64,000 nucleotides of DNA from Aestuariivivens sediminicola (GCF_022662015.1 NZ_JAKMCM010000004.1:186001-250000); one strand, 5' to 3'. Counted from the stretch's first letter, positions 16,661 to 27,429 are shown. The notes: generated from the sequence alone by a model not told the origin. Made by a program: numbers and translations.

Positions 16661-16691
16661 GATCAATTTTTAAGCTTTTACTAAAGCACTA

Positions 16692-16722
16692 TTTGAATGC
16701 TTGATACAATAGTTTATCTTTG
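16692..16722 (+). promoter_or_regulatory. Promoter of pheT
   Basis: A TTTG at 16692-16695 (-33 element) is followed after a 19 bp spacer by TATCTTTG at 16715-16722, an exact match to the Bacteroidota -7 consensus TAnnTTTG. The pheT ATG lies 24 bp downstream. Confidence 0.75.
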
Positions 16723-16745
16723 CAAGCTTAAATGGATGTTGCGTT

Positions 16746-19172
16746 ATGAACATTTCTTATAACTGGATTAAACAATTTTTAAAAACGGATTGGTCCCCGG
16801 AAGAGATAAGTGAACTGTTAACGGATCTCGGATTGGAAGTAGAAGGACTTAAAGCCTATGAATCTGTGAAGGGAGGACTGGAAGGTGTCGTTGTTGGTGC
16901 GGTATTGGCCTGTGAAAAACACCCGAATGCTGATAAATTGAAGCTTACCAAAGTCGATATTGGTCAGGAGCAACCACTTCAAATTGTTTGCGGTGCTCCA
17001 AATGTGGCCAAAGGACAAAAGGTCCCTGTTGCCACAATAGGAACAACATTGTATCCATCTGAGGGGGAGCCCTGGAAGATAAAAAAAGGGAAAATTAGAG
17101 GTGAAGAAAGTCATGGTATGATTTGTGCTGAAGATGAACTGGGACTGGGTTCATCTCATGATGGTATCTTAGTATTAGATCCAAAGATAAAAGTTGGGAC
17201 ACCCGCTTCTGCCATTTTTGAAATTGAAAATGATTGGATTTTTGAAATTGGCCTGACCCCTAATCGCGCTGATGCCATGAGCCATTTAGGCGTAGCCAGA
17301 GATCTGAAAGCAGGATTTATTCAAAGAGAGATTAACTTAGAGCTTATTACTCCTTCTGTGAGTGCTTTTCATGTTGACAATCGCATGCTCAAGATGGATG
17401 TGCAGGTAAAGAACAGAAAATTAGCACCCCGGTATTGTGGTGTTACCATAAGTGGATTGAAAGTTGAGGAATCACCCAGATGGCTACAGAACCGATTGTC
17501 TGCCCTAGGCCTAAAACCCATAAACAATGTAGTGGATGCTACCAATTATGTATTGCATGAGTTGGGTCAACCGCTGCACGCTTTTGATGCCATCAAAATT
17601 TCCGGTAATAAAATTGAGGTCAAAACCTTGGAGAGCGGTACAAAATTCACAACTTTAGATGGCATTGAAAGGGAGCTTCACGAAGACGACCTGATGATCT
17701 GTGATGCTAAAAAACCAATGTGTATCGCCGGCGTATTTGGTGGAATCGATTCCGGTGTAACGGAAAACACAACAAGTATATTTCTTGAGAGCGCCTATTT
17801 TGACCCGGTAAGTATTCGAAAAACTGCAAAACGTCATGGCTTAAGCACAGATGCCTCGTTCAGGTTTGAACGTGGTATTGATCCGAATATAACCGAATAC
17901 GCCCTCAAAAGGGCTGCACTTTTAATTCAAGACCTTGCCGGAGGTGAAATCACCAGTGATATCGTTGATATTTACCCGGATAAGATTAAGGATTATGAAG
18001 TGCGTCTGAGTTTTGATAATGCCAAAAAGCTTATTGGAGAGGAAATTCCACGTGAAATCATTAAACGGATTCTCACGTCATTGGAAATTAAAGTGAATAA
18101 TGTAACCGAGGCTGGCCTTGGATTAACGGTACCGGCGTATAGAAATGACGTGCAACGTGAAGCCGATATCATTGAGGAGATTTTGAGGGTTTATGGATAT
18201 AACACTATTGCAACAACCAAAAAGCTCAGTGCGTCTATTTCGAATACATCGCGATTTGAGGATCATATCATTCAGGATACCATAGGTCATTTATTAGCGG
18301 CAAGGGGCTTTTTTGAAACCTTATCAAATTCACTGACAACACCTGAATATGTAAACTTAAGCGATCAGTTGCAAACCGAACACAATGTGACTATGCTCAA
18401 TCCATTGAGCAATGATCTTTCTGTGCTCAGACAATCGCTTTTATTTTCTGGATTGGAAGCTGTTTCCTTCAATATTAACAGGAAACGTCAGGATTTAAAG
18501 CTTTTTGAATTTGGTAAAACCTATCACCAAATTGATGACCAAAGAAAAGAATTAAAACACCTGAGTATCTTAATTACGGGTAACACGGCAAATGAATCGT
18601 GGCATAGCACCAGTGTAAAAAGTGATTTTTTCTATTTGAAGGGCATAGTTATTTCCGTGTTGGAACGACTGGGAATTTCAAACTGCAGTGAGGCGCCCTT
18701 TAGAAGTGATCTGTTAAGTGAAGGCCTATGTATTGTGCAGGGAGATACACTGGTGGTTGAATTTGGTTTGGTAAAGAAATCGATCCTCAAAGCCTTTGAT
18801 ATTTCATTAGAAGTGCTTTATGCTGACTTCAATTGGGACGCTGTATTAGAAATTATAAAACGAAACAAAATCATTTTTGAACCCATACCGAAATACCCGC
18901 AGGTTCGACGTGATTTTGCATTACTAATCGATCACTATGTGACTTTTGAAGATATCCTCAATATTGCCAAAAGGAGTGAAAGACATTTACTTAGAGACGT
19001 CAATCTTTTCGATGTGTATCAAGGAAAAAATTTACCGCCCGGTAAAAAGAGCTATGCGGTTAGTTTTACCTTGCAAGACGACAACAAAACCCTTACCGAT
19101 AAACAAATCGATAAAATCATGTCCAAAATTCAGTTCAATCTGGAAAAGGAACTGGGCGCACAATTGCGATAA
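16746..19172 (+). CDS. pheT: Phenylalanyl-tRNA synthetase beta subunit
   Basis: An 808-residue protein of the usual length for the bacterial beta subunit; with PheS it forms the alpha2-beta2 enzyme that charges tRNA-Phe. Domains in order: the N-terminal B1 part (MNISYNWIKQFLKTDWSPEEI), a tRNA-binding OB fold (about residues 40-150, with VVGAVLACEKHPNADKLKLTKVDIG), the B3/B4 editing domain (about 210-380, NNVVDATNYVLHELGQPLHAFD), a B5 domain (about 405-475), the catalytic-like core (about 485-690) and a C-terminal ferredoxin-fold anticodon-binding domain (EPIPKYPQVRRDFALLID to the end). pheS is not next to it, which is common in this phylum. A consensus promoter precedes it, and it converges closely (4 bp) with the cyclase gene. 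Confidence 0.97.
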   Translation: MNISYNWIKQFLKTDWSPEEISELLTDLGLEVEGLKAYESVKGGLEGVVVGAVLACEKHPNADKLKLTKVDIGQEQPLQIVCGAPNVAKGQKVPVATIGTTLYPSEGEPWKIKKGKIRGEESHGMICAEDELGLGSSHDGILVLDPKIKVGTPASAIFEIENDWIFEIGLTPNRADAMSHLGVARDLKAGFIQREINLELITPSVSAFHVDNRMLKMDVQVKNRKLAPRYCGVTISGLKVEESPRWLQNRLSALGLKPINNVVDATNYVLHELGQPLHAFDAIKISGNKIEVKTLESGTKFTTLDGIERELHEDDLMICDAKKPMCIAGVFGGIDSGVTENTTSIFLESAYFDPVSIRKTAKRHGLSTDASFRFERGIDPNITEYALKRAALLIQDLAGGEITSDIVDIYPDKIKDYEVRLSFDNAKKLIGEEIPREIIKRILTSLEIKVNNVTEAGLGLTVPAYRNDVQREADIIEEILRVYGYNTIATTKKLSASISNTSRFEDHIIQDTIGHLLAARGFFETLSNSLTTPEYVNLSDQLQTEHNVTMLNPLSNDLSVLRQSLLFSGLEAVSFNINRKRQDLKLFEFGKTYHQIDDQRKELKHLSILITGNTANESWHSTSVKSDFFYLKGIVISVLERLGISNCSEAPFRSDLLSEGLCIVQGDTLVVEFGLVKKSILKAFDISLEVLYADFNWDAVLEIIKRNKIIFEPIPKYPQVRRDFALLIDHYVTFEDILNIAKRSERHLLRDVNLFDVYQGKNLPPGKKSYAVSFTLQDDNKTLTDKQIDKIMSKIQFNLEKELGAQLR

Positions 19173-19176
19173 GATG

Positions 19177-20001
19177 TTACTCTGTTAAGGCAATTATTCG
19201 CAATGGACCACCACTGCCACCCTTTATTTTAATAGGAAGGGCAAAAATCATAAAATTGTTGGACGGCAATTTATCCAGCTGGGTTAGATTTTCAAATGCA
19301 GGAATATTATGTCCTAAAAGGACAACATGACTCTTAAAATCGGTCGATTGCCCATAATCAATACTGGGTGTGTCTATCCCTATAGCATGTATATCTCTGT
19401 TCTCAACCAACCATGCCGCTGCATCAGGATCTAAACCGGGAAAGTGCAAATCTTTGATGGCTTCAGGACCACGCATTTCTGTTCCCAAATATTTAAGTTT
19501 GTCGGGATAATATTTTGAATAACCTGTTTCCAAAAGCACGATGCCCCCAACTGGTATTTGTTGCTGTTCTTTCTTTTCCCAATCCAGAATATCCGCAATA
19601 CTTACTAAATAATCAGGGTTGTTTAATGCCTTCTCTGAGACATCTATCTTTATTGCTTTACCTACCAAATGCTGCAATGGAATCTGATCTACAGTTTGTC
19701 CATCCTTGGCAAAATGGATAGGCGCATCGATATGCGTACCACCGTGCTCGGCCGTCGAAAAATTATTGGCCGCATAGAAAAACCCAGCTTCTGTATCACC
19801 ATATGCAACCGTATCCAGATGAAATTCCTTAGCTGTTACCCAGTAGATGGTTTCGTCTGAAAAATCGTAGGACAGATCGACGATCTTGGCGCGTGATAAA
19901 GATTCAAAATGCAACCCTTCCGCTTCCAAATTGCTTTCAGGATCGTTCTTACAGGACATGAATGATACCCAAATACATACGATGAGAATACGTCTATACA
20001 T
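19177..20001 (-). CDS. Cyclase-family metal-dependent hydrolase, lipoprotein
   Basis: A 274-residue protein of the PF04199 'cyclase' family, which includes kynurenine formamidase. The N-terminus is a lipoprotein signal peptide ending in VSFMSCKND. The metal-binding signature is HGGTHIDAPIHF, with the expected Asp and His ligands, and a downstream HAIGIDTPSIDYG segment is also characteristic. Members hydrolyse amide or ester bonds in small molecules; the export signal makes cytoplasmic kynurenine metabolism unlikely here. The gene is single, converging on pheT, and starts about 150 bp from the divergent DUF2007 gene. The substrate is unknown. Confidence 0.87.
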   Translation of the reverse strand: MYRRILIVCIWVSFMSCKNDPESNLEAEGLHFESLSRAKIVDLSYDFSDETIYWVTAKEFHLDTVAYGDTEAGFFYAANNFSTAEHGGTHIDAPIHFAKDGQTVDQIPLQHLVGKAIKIDVSEKALNNPDYLVSIADILDWEKKEQQQIPVGGIVLLETGYSKYYPDKLKYLGTEMRGPEAIKDLHFPGLDPDAAAWLVENRDIHAIGIDTPSIDYGQSTDFKSHVVLLGHNIPAFENLTQLDKLPSNNFMIFALPIKIKGGSGGPLRIIALTE

Positions 20002-20154
20002 AACTTAAAAGAGTTAAATTATAAAGCAACATATTAACTGAAGCCACTCTAATGTAATCATTTAATTTAATTTGTTTATGACCCCTGTGATTTAAATTTT
20101 AAATCTGCCTTAGATTCCGTATCTTTAATACTATAATGAATAATACAAATCGAT

Positions 20155-20391
20155 ATGGCTGATTCGAATTACACCAAGATATTTACTGGTAATTTAGTGG
20201 TAAGTGAAAGAATAAAACAAAGTTTAGAGGAACTTGATATCAATGCAATTGTCAGGGAGCAAAATGAATCCGGTCTAAACCCTATCTTTGGAGGTCATGT
20301 CCTACAGGATGTGTTTGTGCATAAAGACGAACTCGACAGGGCCTTACCTATAGTGGAGACGATTAAAACGGAATTCGAAGCGCAATCCTAA
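20155..20391 (+). CDS. DUF2007-domain small protein
   Basis: A 78-residue soluble protein with the pattern of DUF2007 ('putative signal transducing protein'): a beta-alpha unit YTKIFTGNLVVSERIKQSLEELDINAIVREQN, then VFVHKDELDRALPIVETIKTEF. Proteins of this family have a GlnB-like ferredoxin fold and no known function. The stop codon lies 9 bp before the start of the flavoprotein gene, so the two are probably cotranscribed. An imperfect -7-like TATCTTTA lies upstream. Confidence 0.8.
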   Translation: MADSNYTKIFTGNLVVSERIKQSLEELDINAIVREQNESGLNPIFGGHVLQDVFVHKDELDRALPIVETIKTEFEAQS

Positions 20392-20400
20392 TCTGTACTC

Positions 20401-21090
20401 ATGCCTAAAGACCACATTGAAATTAATGGTTTTAAACACATTAAGTATAAAACCATGTCATGTACGCCTGAGGCGTCCTTACAAAAGAGTCTGGATTTTT
20501 TTGAAGAGATGAACGGCCGACGTTCTATAAGGGAGTATGCCAAAACCCCTGTACCTCGCAAAGTCATTGAGAATATCATTAAAACAGCATCCACTGCCCC
20601 ATCAGGAGCGCATAAACAACCCTGGATGTTTTGTGCTGTATCCAACCCGGAATTAAAATCGAAAATTCGGAAGGCTGCTGAAAAAGAGGAACGGGAAAGT
20701 TACACCAACCGCATGAGCGAACGTTGGCTTAAGGATTTGGAACCGCTGGGCACCAACCCGAGCAAACCATTTATTGAAGAGGCGCCCTGGCTTATTGTGG
20801 CATTTAAAAAGGTGTATAACAGGGATCAATCCGGTACGAAAAACAATAATTATTATGTTAACGAATCCATTGGTATTGCCTGTGGGATGCTTATTACAGC
20901 GATACATAAGGCCGGTTTGGTGACCCTGACCCATACCCCGAGCCCAATGCACTTTTTAACGCAACTTCTTGACAGACCGAGCAATGAAAGAGCATTCCTC
21001 CTGTTACCTGTTGGATATCCTAAAGATCCTGTTTATGTGCCTGATATCCAAAGAAAGCCTTTAAATAAGGTGGCGCAATTCTATTTATAG
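20401..21090 (+). CDS. Nitroreductase-fold flavoprotein, iodotyrosine-deiodinase-like
   Basis: A 229-residue FMN protein of the nitroreductase superfamily. The FMN-phosphate region is NGRRSIREY and the flavin-facing segment is TASTAPSGAHKQPW. The active-site lid residues that define iodotyrosine deiodinase (Glu, Tyr and Lys with spacings of 4 and 21, as in mammalian IYD) are present as Glu97, Tyr101 and Lys122. The region around GLVTLTHTP and the end LLLPVGYPKDP...RKPLNK also match the IYD subfamily closely. Such enzymes reductively dehalogenate iodo- and bromotyrosine. Activity is inferred from these residues; the physiological substrate in a marine bacterium is not known. It pairs with the DUF2007 gene and converges on the ABC-F gene (20 bp). 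Confidence 0.87.
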   Translation: MPKDHIEINGFKHIKYKTMSCTPEASLQKSLDFFEEMNGRRSIREYAKTPVPRKVIENIIKTASTAPSGAHKQPWMFCAVSNPELKSKIRKAAEKEERESYTNRMSERWLKDLEPLGTNPSKPFIEEAPWLIVAFKKVYNRDQSGTKNNNYYVNESIGIACGMLITAIHKAGLVTLTHTPSPMHFLTQLLDRPSNERAFLLLPVGYPKDPVYVPDIQRKPLNKVAQFYL

Positions 21091-21110
21091 GTCCAGGAGA
21101 AAGCAGGCGT

Positions 21111-22832
<1,722 letters not shown>

Positions 22833-22933
22833 CTATTATAAGATTTAACAGGCCCTTAACAGCACATTTTAATTACAAGAATTATTTTTGCTATAGGATT
22901 TCGGTGTGGAAACCCGAAAAATATGTGGAATTT

Positions 22934-24355
22934 ATGAAATTTAAGATTGGAATACTTCTACTCTTCATCTTACTGATTGGATGCATGAATAATTCGGATA
23001 CCGGAGAGGGCGATTATGCTTACTTCGGCGGTCAGGTTATAAATCCGAAGAATAATTTTGTTGTTTTATCTGTATCTGAAAAAGTTTTAGATACCGTTTT
23101 ATTGGATAACGCCAATAGGTTTGTTTACAGAATAGACAGTCTCAAAACAGGTTTTTATACATTTAAGCATGGAGATGAGTTTCAAATGGTCCTATTAGAA
23201 CCTCGGGACAGTATTATGTTTCGTCTGAACACATTGGATTTTGATGAATCTCTTGTTTTCACAGGTGTGGGTGCCAAAAAGAATAACTATTTAGTGAATG
23301 AATTTCTGAAAAATGAAGTTGAGGAGAAAATTGTCTTTAAACAATGTCAGTTAGATCCCGATATTTATGAAAATAAAATTTCTGAAGTAAGACAACAGAA
23401 ACTTAAAGAGCTTTCACAATTTAAAGAAAAGTATGCGCCCTCGGAATTATTTAGCAATATTGCGATGGCGAACATCGATTACAATTACTACTTTAAAAAA
23501 GAAATCTATCCATTTGTTCATTATGGCTATAACAAAAATGAAATATTAGAATCATTGCCAAAAGATTTTTATAACTATAGAGCGTCGATTAATTATAGCG
23601 ATGCCTTCTTAAAAGATCATTTTACCTATAAGTCGTTTTTACGTTCCAACATCAATAACATGGCGCTTAAAACGCATATGGACCATTCTGAAAACAAAAT
23701 GTTTAAAAGAAATTCGGTCTGTTACACATTGGATAAGTTGACACTCATTGATAGTTTGATAGAAATTCCATTAATGAAAAATGAGATGCTTTACCACTAT
23801 ACGATTAATTTTCTCACCAAAAATGAGGAAGAAAAATATAATGAAACGGTAATGGCGTCCTATTTATCGAAGAGTAATGACACGAAGAATAATATGCTGG
23901 TCAGGCAGTATGCGGCGGCCATAGGTAATCTAAAAAGTGGTTATGAATTGCCGGACTTTATGGTTAGAGACTACAAAAACACCGAATTTAATATTAAATC
24001 GAAGATCGTATCTCCCACGGTAATCTGTTTCTGGTCACATACGGCTTTCAATCATTTTAAAGACAGCCACTCTAAACTAAAAGAACTTCAGGCCAAGTAC
24101 CCGGAAGTCACCTTTATCTCTATAAACTTAGACGATTATGAGTTGGACACGGTCAAAAAGACTTTAAAACGCAACAACATGCCATTAGAGGATGAATATG
24201 TTCTCATGAATCCGATAAAAACTCGGGAACTACTGGCTGTATATCCTTTAACCAAAGCGTTTATAGTCGATGAAAATAAAAAGATCGTAAAGAGTAATTC
24301 GAATATTTTCGATCGTCATTTTGAAGAAGATTTACTTGGTGCGATCAACAGATAA
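22934..24355 (+). CDS. Lipoprotein with thioredoxin-fold C-terminus lacking the CxxC motif
   Basis: About 473 residues from the ATG at 22934, which begins a clear lipoprotein signal (KFKIGILLLFILLIGC). The same frame is open further upstream, with a TTG at 22775, but that extension is hydrophilic and precedes the signal. The N-terminal part (YAYFGGQVINPKNNFVVL) resembles the DUF4369-like beta domain often found before TlpA/ResA-type thioredoxin modules in Bacteroidota; the middle is helical. The C-terminal 120 residues match a TlpA-type fold (VICFWSHTAFNHFKDSHSKLKELQAKYPEVTFISINLD...LTKAFIVDENKKIV). Where redox-active members have CxxC after FW, this one has HTAF, so it cannot do dithiol chemistry. 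Function unknown. Confidence 0.75.
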   Translation: MKFKIGILLLFILLIGCMNNSDTGEGDYAYFGGQVINPKNNFVVLSVSEKVLDTVLLDNANRFVYRIDSLKTGFYTFKHGDEFQMVLLEPRDSIMFRLNTLDFDESLVFTGVGAKKNNYLVNEFLKNEVEEKIVFKQCQLDPDIYENKISEVRQQKLKELSQFKEKYAPSELFSNIAMANIDYNYYFKKEIYPFVHYGYNKNEILESLPKDFYNYRASINYSDAFLKDHFTYKSFLRSNINNMALKTHMDHSENKMFKRNSVCYTLDKLTLIDSLIEIPLMKNEMLYHYTINFLTKNEEEKYNETVMASYLSKSNDTKNNMLVRQYAAAIGNLKSGYELPDFMVRDYKNTEFNIKSKIVSPTVICFWSHTAFNHFKDSHSKLKELQAKYPEVTFISINLDDYELDTVKKTLKRNNMPLEDEYVLMNPIKTRELLAVYPLTKAFIVDENKKIVKSNSNIFDRHFEEDLLGAINR

Positions 24356-24392
24356 ATCAGTTGTGAACACAAACGTTCAATATTAAACAAAT

Positions 24393-24428
24393 AAAAAACC
24401 GCTTCCATAATTTGGAAGCGGTTTTTTT
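24393..24428. terminator. Bidirectional rho-independent terminator
   Basis: An 8-9 bp GC-rich stem, CCGCTTCC(A) at 24399-24407 and (T)GGAAGCGG at 24413-24421, is flanked by six A on the left and seven T on the right. It can end both the lipoprotein gene (plus) and the transaldolase gene (minus) that converge here. Confidence 0.93.
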
Positions 24429-24443
24429 AATTTCGAATTAGTA

Positions 24444-25100
24444 TTAGGTATTCCCTTTTTTATAGTCCTCTAAAAATTTAGCGAGCCCAATATCGGTTAA
24501 CGGATGTTTTAGAAGTCCTTCTATGGCACTTAGCGGGCCAGTCATAACATCTGCTCCTAACTTCGCGCAATCAATGATATGCATTGTATGACGCACTGAA
24601 GCAGCAAGTATTTCAGTATCAAAGCCATAGTTGTCATAAATTTGTCGAATTTCAGCGATCAGGTTTAAACCGTCTGTGGATATATCATCGAGTCGACCAA
24701 TGAATGGGGAAACATAGGTTGCACCTGCCTTTGCAGCCAACAGTGCCTGACCTGGAGAGAAAACAAGCGTCACATTTGTTTTAATGCCCTTTTCCGAAAA
24801 GTATCTGCAGGCTTTTACACCATCTTTAATCATCGGGAGTTTGATTACGATTTGATCATGTAATTCGGCCAAAGCTTCTCCTTCTCTCACCATGCCTTCA
24901 TAATCGGTAGAAATCACTTCAGCACTTACATCGCCATCAACAATATTACAGATGTCCACATAGTGCTTCATAATATTGTCATGTCCTGTAATACCTTCTT
25001 TGGCCATTAGGGATGGGTTGGTTGTAACCCCATCTAAAACTCCCATATTCTGTGCTTCCCTTATTTGATCGAGATTGGCTGTGTCTATAAAAAATTTCAT
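24444..25100 (-). CDS. fsa: Transaldolase / fructose-6-phosphate aldolase family protein
   Basis: A 218-residue cytoplasmic TIM-barrel enzyme of the short (type 3B) transaldolase group, which also holds fructose-6-phosphate aldolase. It begins [16 protein letters not shown] and [17 protein letters not shown], both typical. The Schiff-base lysine is in [14 protein letters not shown], followed by [33 protein letters not shown]. In Bacteroidota the short enzyme commonly serves as the transaldolase of the pentose phosphate pathway; which reaction dominates cannot be read here. It is a single gene closed by the bidirectional terminator at 24393-24428. Confidence 0.93.
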   Translation of the reverse strand: MKFFIDTANLDQIREAQNMGVLDGVTTNPSLMAKEGITGHDNIMKHYVDICNIVDGDVSAEVISTDYEGMVREGEALAELHDQIVIKLPMIKDGVKACRYFSEKGIKTNVTLVFSPGQALLAAKAGATYVSPFIGRLDDISTDGLNLIAEIRQIYDNYGFDTEILAASVRHTMHIIDCAKLGADVMTGPLSAIEGLLKHPLTDIGLAKFLEDYKKGNT

Positions 25101-25204
25101 GTGTCTTGTTTAATTTATAACTGGTTTATTTTTTGGTAAATTTACAATATTAAGAACTGTATAAGGAAAAGAAATATAACAATTTATTAAAAGTAGTGAA
25201 GGGC

Positions 25205-26008
25205 TTAGAGCTTGTAATGCGACATGAGTAATCTTTCATAAATGGTATCGGGTAATAACCGTTTTAACACGATAGAAAATTTTTGCATCGGGCTTCCAAC
25301 TTTGTAGTGGACTTTAGGGGATTTGGTTCTCATAATTTTATAAATGACCTTTGCCATCAGTATAGGATCACTCCCGGAATCGACATGGGCATTCATCAAA
25401 TCCAAAGATTTACCATAGGCCGATTTATATGGAGAATCCTCCTCTAAAGGGGCATGGTAACGTCCGGCAGCGATGTTCGTTGCAAAATCGCCCGGAGCTA
25501 CATTGGTCATATATATATTAAAAGGCTTCAACTCCATTCGAAAAGCTTCAGTTATGAGTTCTAAAGCTCCTTTGCTCGAACTGTAAATACCCCTGAAAGG
25601 CAAGCCCATATATCCCGCTATAGAGGTTATATTGATAATAAGTCCCGCTCTTTGCTCACGCATATAAGGTAGGACTGCTTTTATGACATTTATCGGACCA
25701 AAAAAATTGGTGTCAAAATTAGTTTTCATCTCATGTTCCGGAATCTCTTCAACAGGTCCGGTGATTCCGGCTCCGGCATTATTTATCAACACATCAATTT
25801 TGCCTTCCTTTTCAATAATGTCCCCTATAGTAGTTTCAATCGAATTCCTATTCTTTACATCCAGGGATAACAAGGGAAATTTACTTTCCGGATAGTTTAC
25901 CGGTTGTCTGCTTGTACCGTAAACAATACATCCCCTTTCTGTTAAAAACTCGCCAATGGATTTACCAATTCCGGAAGATCCACCTGTTATCAGTACAATT
26001 TTGGCCAT
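25205..26008 (-). CDS. Short-chain dehydrogenase/reductase
   Basis: A 267-residue classical SDR. The cofactor-binding motif TGGSSGIGKS is at the N-terminus, then NNAGAG, the catalytic Ser in INITSIAG and the YSSSK motif (Tyr-x3-Lys). The Arg after GTS in the cofactor region (YGTSRQPVNY) suggests NADP(H) preference. The C-terminal region (KFSIVLKRLLPDTIYERLLMSHY) is the usual SDR tail for acting on lipophilic or larger substrates. The substrate is unknown. The gene is single on the minus strand, with a TAnnTTTG-like element 20 bp upstream of its start. Confidence 0.92.
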   Translation of the reverse strand: MAKIVLITGGSSGIGKSIGEFLTERGCIVYGTSRQPVNYPESKFPLLSLDVKNRNSIETTIGDIIEKEGKIDVLINNAGAGITGPVEEIPEHEMKTNFDTNFFGPINVIKAVLPYMREQRAGLIINITSIAGYMGLPFRGIYSSSKGALELITEAFRMELKPFNIYMTNVAPGDFATNIAAGRYHAPLEEDSPYKSAYGKSLDLMNAHVDSGSDPILMAKVIYKIMRTKSPKVHYKVGSPMQKFSIVLKRLLPDTIYERLLMSHYKL

Positions 26009-26027
26009 AAATCAATGAGAATAGTCA

Positions 26028-26035
26028 CAAATATA
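26028..26035 (-). promoter_or_regulatory. Candidate -7 element of the SDR gene
   Basis: CAAATATA on the plus strand is TATATTTG on the minus strand, an exact TAnnTTTG match 20 bp before the start codon. A -33 TTG at the right distance is not seen. Confidence 0.4.
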
Positions 26036-26085
26036 AAATTATAAATAAAATATTGTTTTAGAAGTATGGGATAGGCATAAAAAAA

Positions 26086-26179
26086 GGCAAGCTACCTACA
26101 TCACACCGCTACGACCGTATACCTTTGCTGCGTTCCCGCCCTGGAGGATTCTACAGGAGCTGGTTGTGTAGGACTTGCC
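26086..26179 (-). ncRNA. ffs: Signal recognition particle RNA (4.5S type)
   Basis: Read on the minus strand, this roughly 94-base RNA folds as one long hairpin closed by GGCAAG (26179-26174) and CTTGCC (26091-26086). At its apex it carries the conserved SRP core: CAGGGCGGGAACGCAGCA, with the GGAA-type tetraloop closed by G-C pairs, then AAAGGTA. This is the Ffh-binding site of bacterial small SRP RNA. It works with Ffh in co-translational membrane targeting. A seven-base U-tract (A-run 26079-26085) follows the closing stem as a terminator, and a consensus promoter lies immediately upstream. The exact ends are estimated from the stem and promoter. Confidence 0.93.
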
Positions 26180-26184
26180 TACTG

Positions 26185-26214
26185 CAAAGATACAACCTTT
26201 TAAAATTTTCACAA
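26185..26214 (-). promoter_or_regulatory. Promoter of the SRP RNA gene
   Basis: On the minus strand a TTG (26214-26212) is followed after a 19 bp spacer by TATCTTTG (26192-26185), a full match to the Bacteroidota consensus. Transcription would begin about 5 bp further on, at the first base of the SRP RNA stem. Confidence 0.8.
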
Positions 26215-26267
26215 TGATTTTTTAAACCGATTTTAAATAAATATCTTCGCTTAAATCTTGAAAAAGC

Positions 26268-27302
26268 ATGCCTTCCTTTAAATATGTTATCCTTGCTGTT
26301 TTCAGCCTACTCCTACTGTCATGTGGTTCTAACGCCAAACAGAAAAAGAGTGATTTTAGTATCCTAACCAACACGGAAAAAGGAAATATTTCTATTGACA
26401 ATACCTTGGAGCTTACACTTAAAAACAAAAAAAATCATACCATAGATTCTGTGACCTATACATTAGACGGCGAGCGGATTGACGAGAGTACGGCCTTATC
26501 TCATTTTAAATTGGGAAAACATACCATTGAAGCGACAGTCTATTTTAACAATGAAAAACAAATCACCACTGCCCCAATCACCCTATTGAATAATGAACCC
26601 CCTCGTATTTACAACTACAAAATTATTAATGAGTATCCACATGATATAAGCTCATACACCCAGGGTATAGAATTTTTTAATGGTTATTTGTATGAGAGCA
26701 CAGGGCAGTATAAGGAATCCAAATTGCGTAAGCTGGACTATAAAACAGGTGAAGTCATAAAAAACATCGATCTTGCTGACAGTTATTTTGGAGAAGGTTT
26801 AACCATTTTACACGATAAAATTTATCAGTTAACCTGGAGAGAGGGTACCGGATTTGTTTATGATGTCAATACCTTCGACAAGCTAAGTAGTTTTAAATAC
26901 GGGAACAGTAAAGAAGGTTGGGGATTATGCAATAATGACAGCACCATATATAAGAGCGATGGTACCGAAAACATTTGGCTTCTAGACCCAGAGACCTTAA
27001 TTGAACAAAGTTATATACAGGTCTATACCAATAAGGGAAAAATTGTAGGTATTAATGAAATGGAATGGATCGATGGAAAAATTTATGCCAACCGTTACCA
27101 AAAAGATGGTGTTGCCATTATTAATCCTAAAAACGGTGCCGTTATCGGAGTGATCGATTTTTCTCCATTGAAGCGAAAGGTGACGCAACATGACAAGTTA
27201 GATGTTCTAAATGGTATTGCCTATAATCCCGAAACCAAAACCATTTTTGTAACCGGAAAGCGTTGGGATAAATTATTCGAGGTAGAGCTAATCGAGAATT
27301 GA
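26268..27302 (+). CDS. Glutaminyl-peptide cyclotransferase, beta-propeller type, lipoprotein
   Basis: A 344-residue protein with a lipoprotein signal (MPSFKYVILAVFSLLLLSC) and a roughly 90-residue Ig-like spacer. The C-terminal 230 residues fit the glutamine cyclotransferase beta-propeller family (plant/bacterial type). Recognised segments are YPHDISSYTQGIEFFNGYLYESTGQYKESKLRKLDYKTGEV, YFGEGLTILHDKIYQLTW, GWGLCNNDSTIYKSDG and VGINEMEWIDGKIYAN, the last with the conserved NELEW-like motif as NEMEW. The enzyme turns N-terminal Gln of secreted proteins into pyroglutamate. This is relevant here because Bacteroidota exported proteins often begin with Gln after signal cleavage. It is divergent from the SRP RNA gene. 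Confidence 0.9.
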   Translation: MPSFKYVILAVFSLLLLSCGSNAKQKKSDFSILTNTEKGNISIDNTLELTLKNKKNHTIDSVTYTLDGERIDESTALSHFKLGKHTIEATVYFNNEKQITTAPITLLNNEPPRIYNYKIINEYPHDISSYTQGIEFFNGYLYESTGQYKESKLRKLDYKTGEVIKNIDLADSYFGEGLTILHDKIYQLTWREGTGFVYDVNTFDKLSSFKYGNSKEGWGLCNNDSTIYKSDGTENIWLLDPETLIEQSYIQVYTNKGKIVGINEMEWIDGKIYANRYQKDGVAIINPKNGAVIGVIDFSPLKRKVTQHDKLDVLNGIAYNPETKTIFVTGKRWDKLFEVELIEN

Positions 27303-27429
27303 TTTCCCATTGACCATATTACCTAAATCACCATTATTCAATCAGCTAATTATAATTGAATTAATAACTTAACACACTTTGGTGTTTCCGCATGCCTTAT
27401 GGTTATTGAAAACCAGATAACAACCTGAG

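Noticed and set aside
26086-26179. Possible tmRNA or riboswitch in the gap between the SDR and glutaminyl cyclase genes.
   Set aside because: The conserved GGCGGGAACGCAGC apex and single long hairpin identify the SRP RNA.
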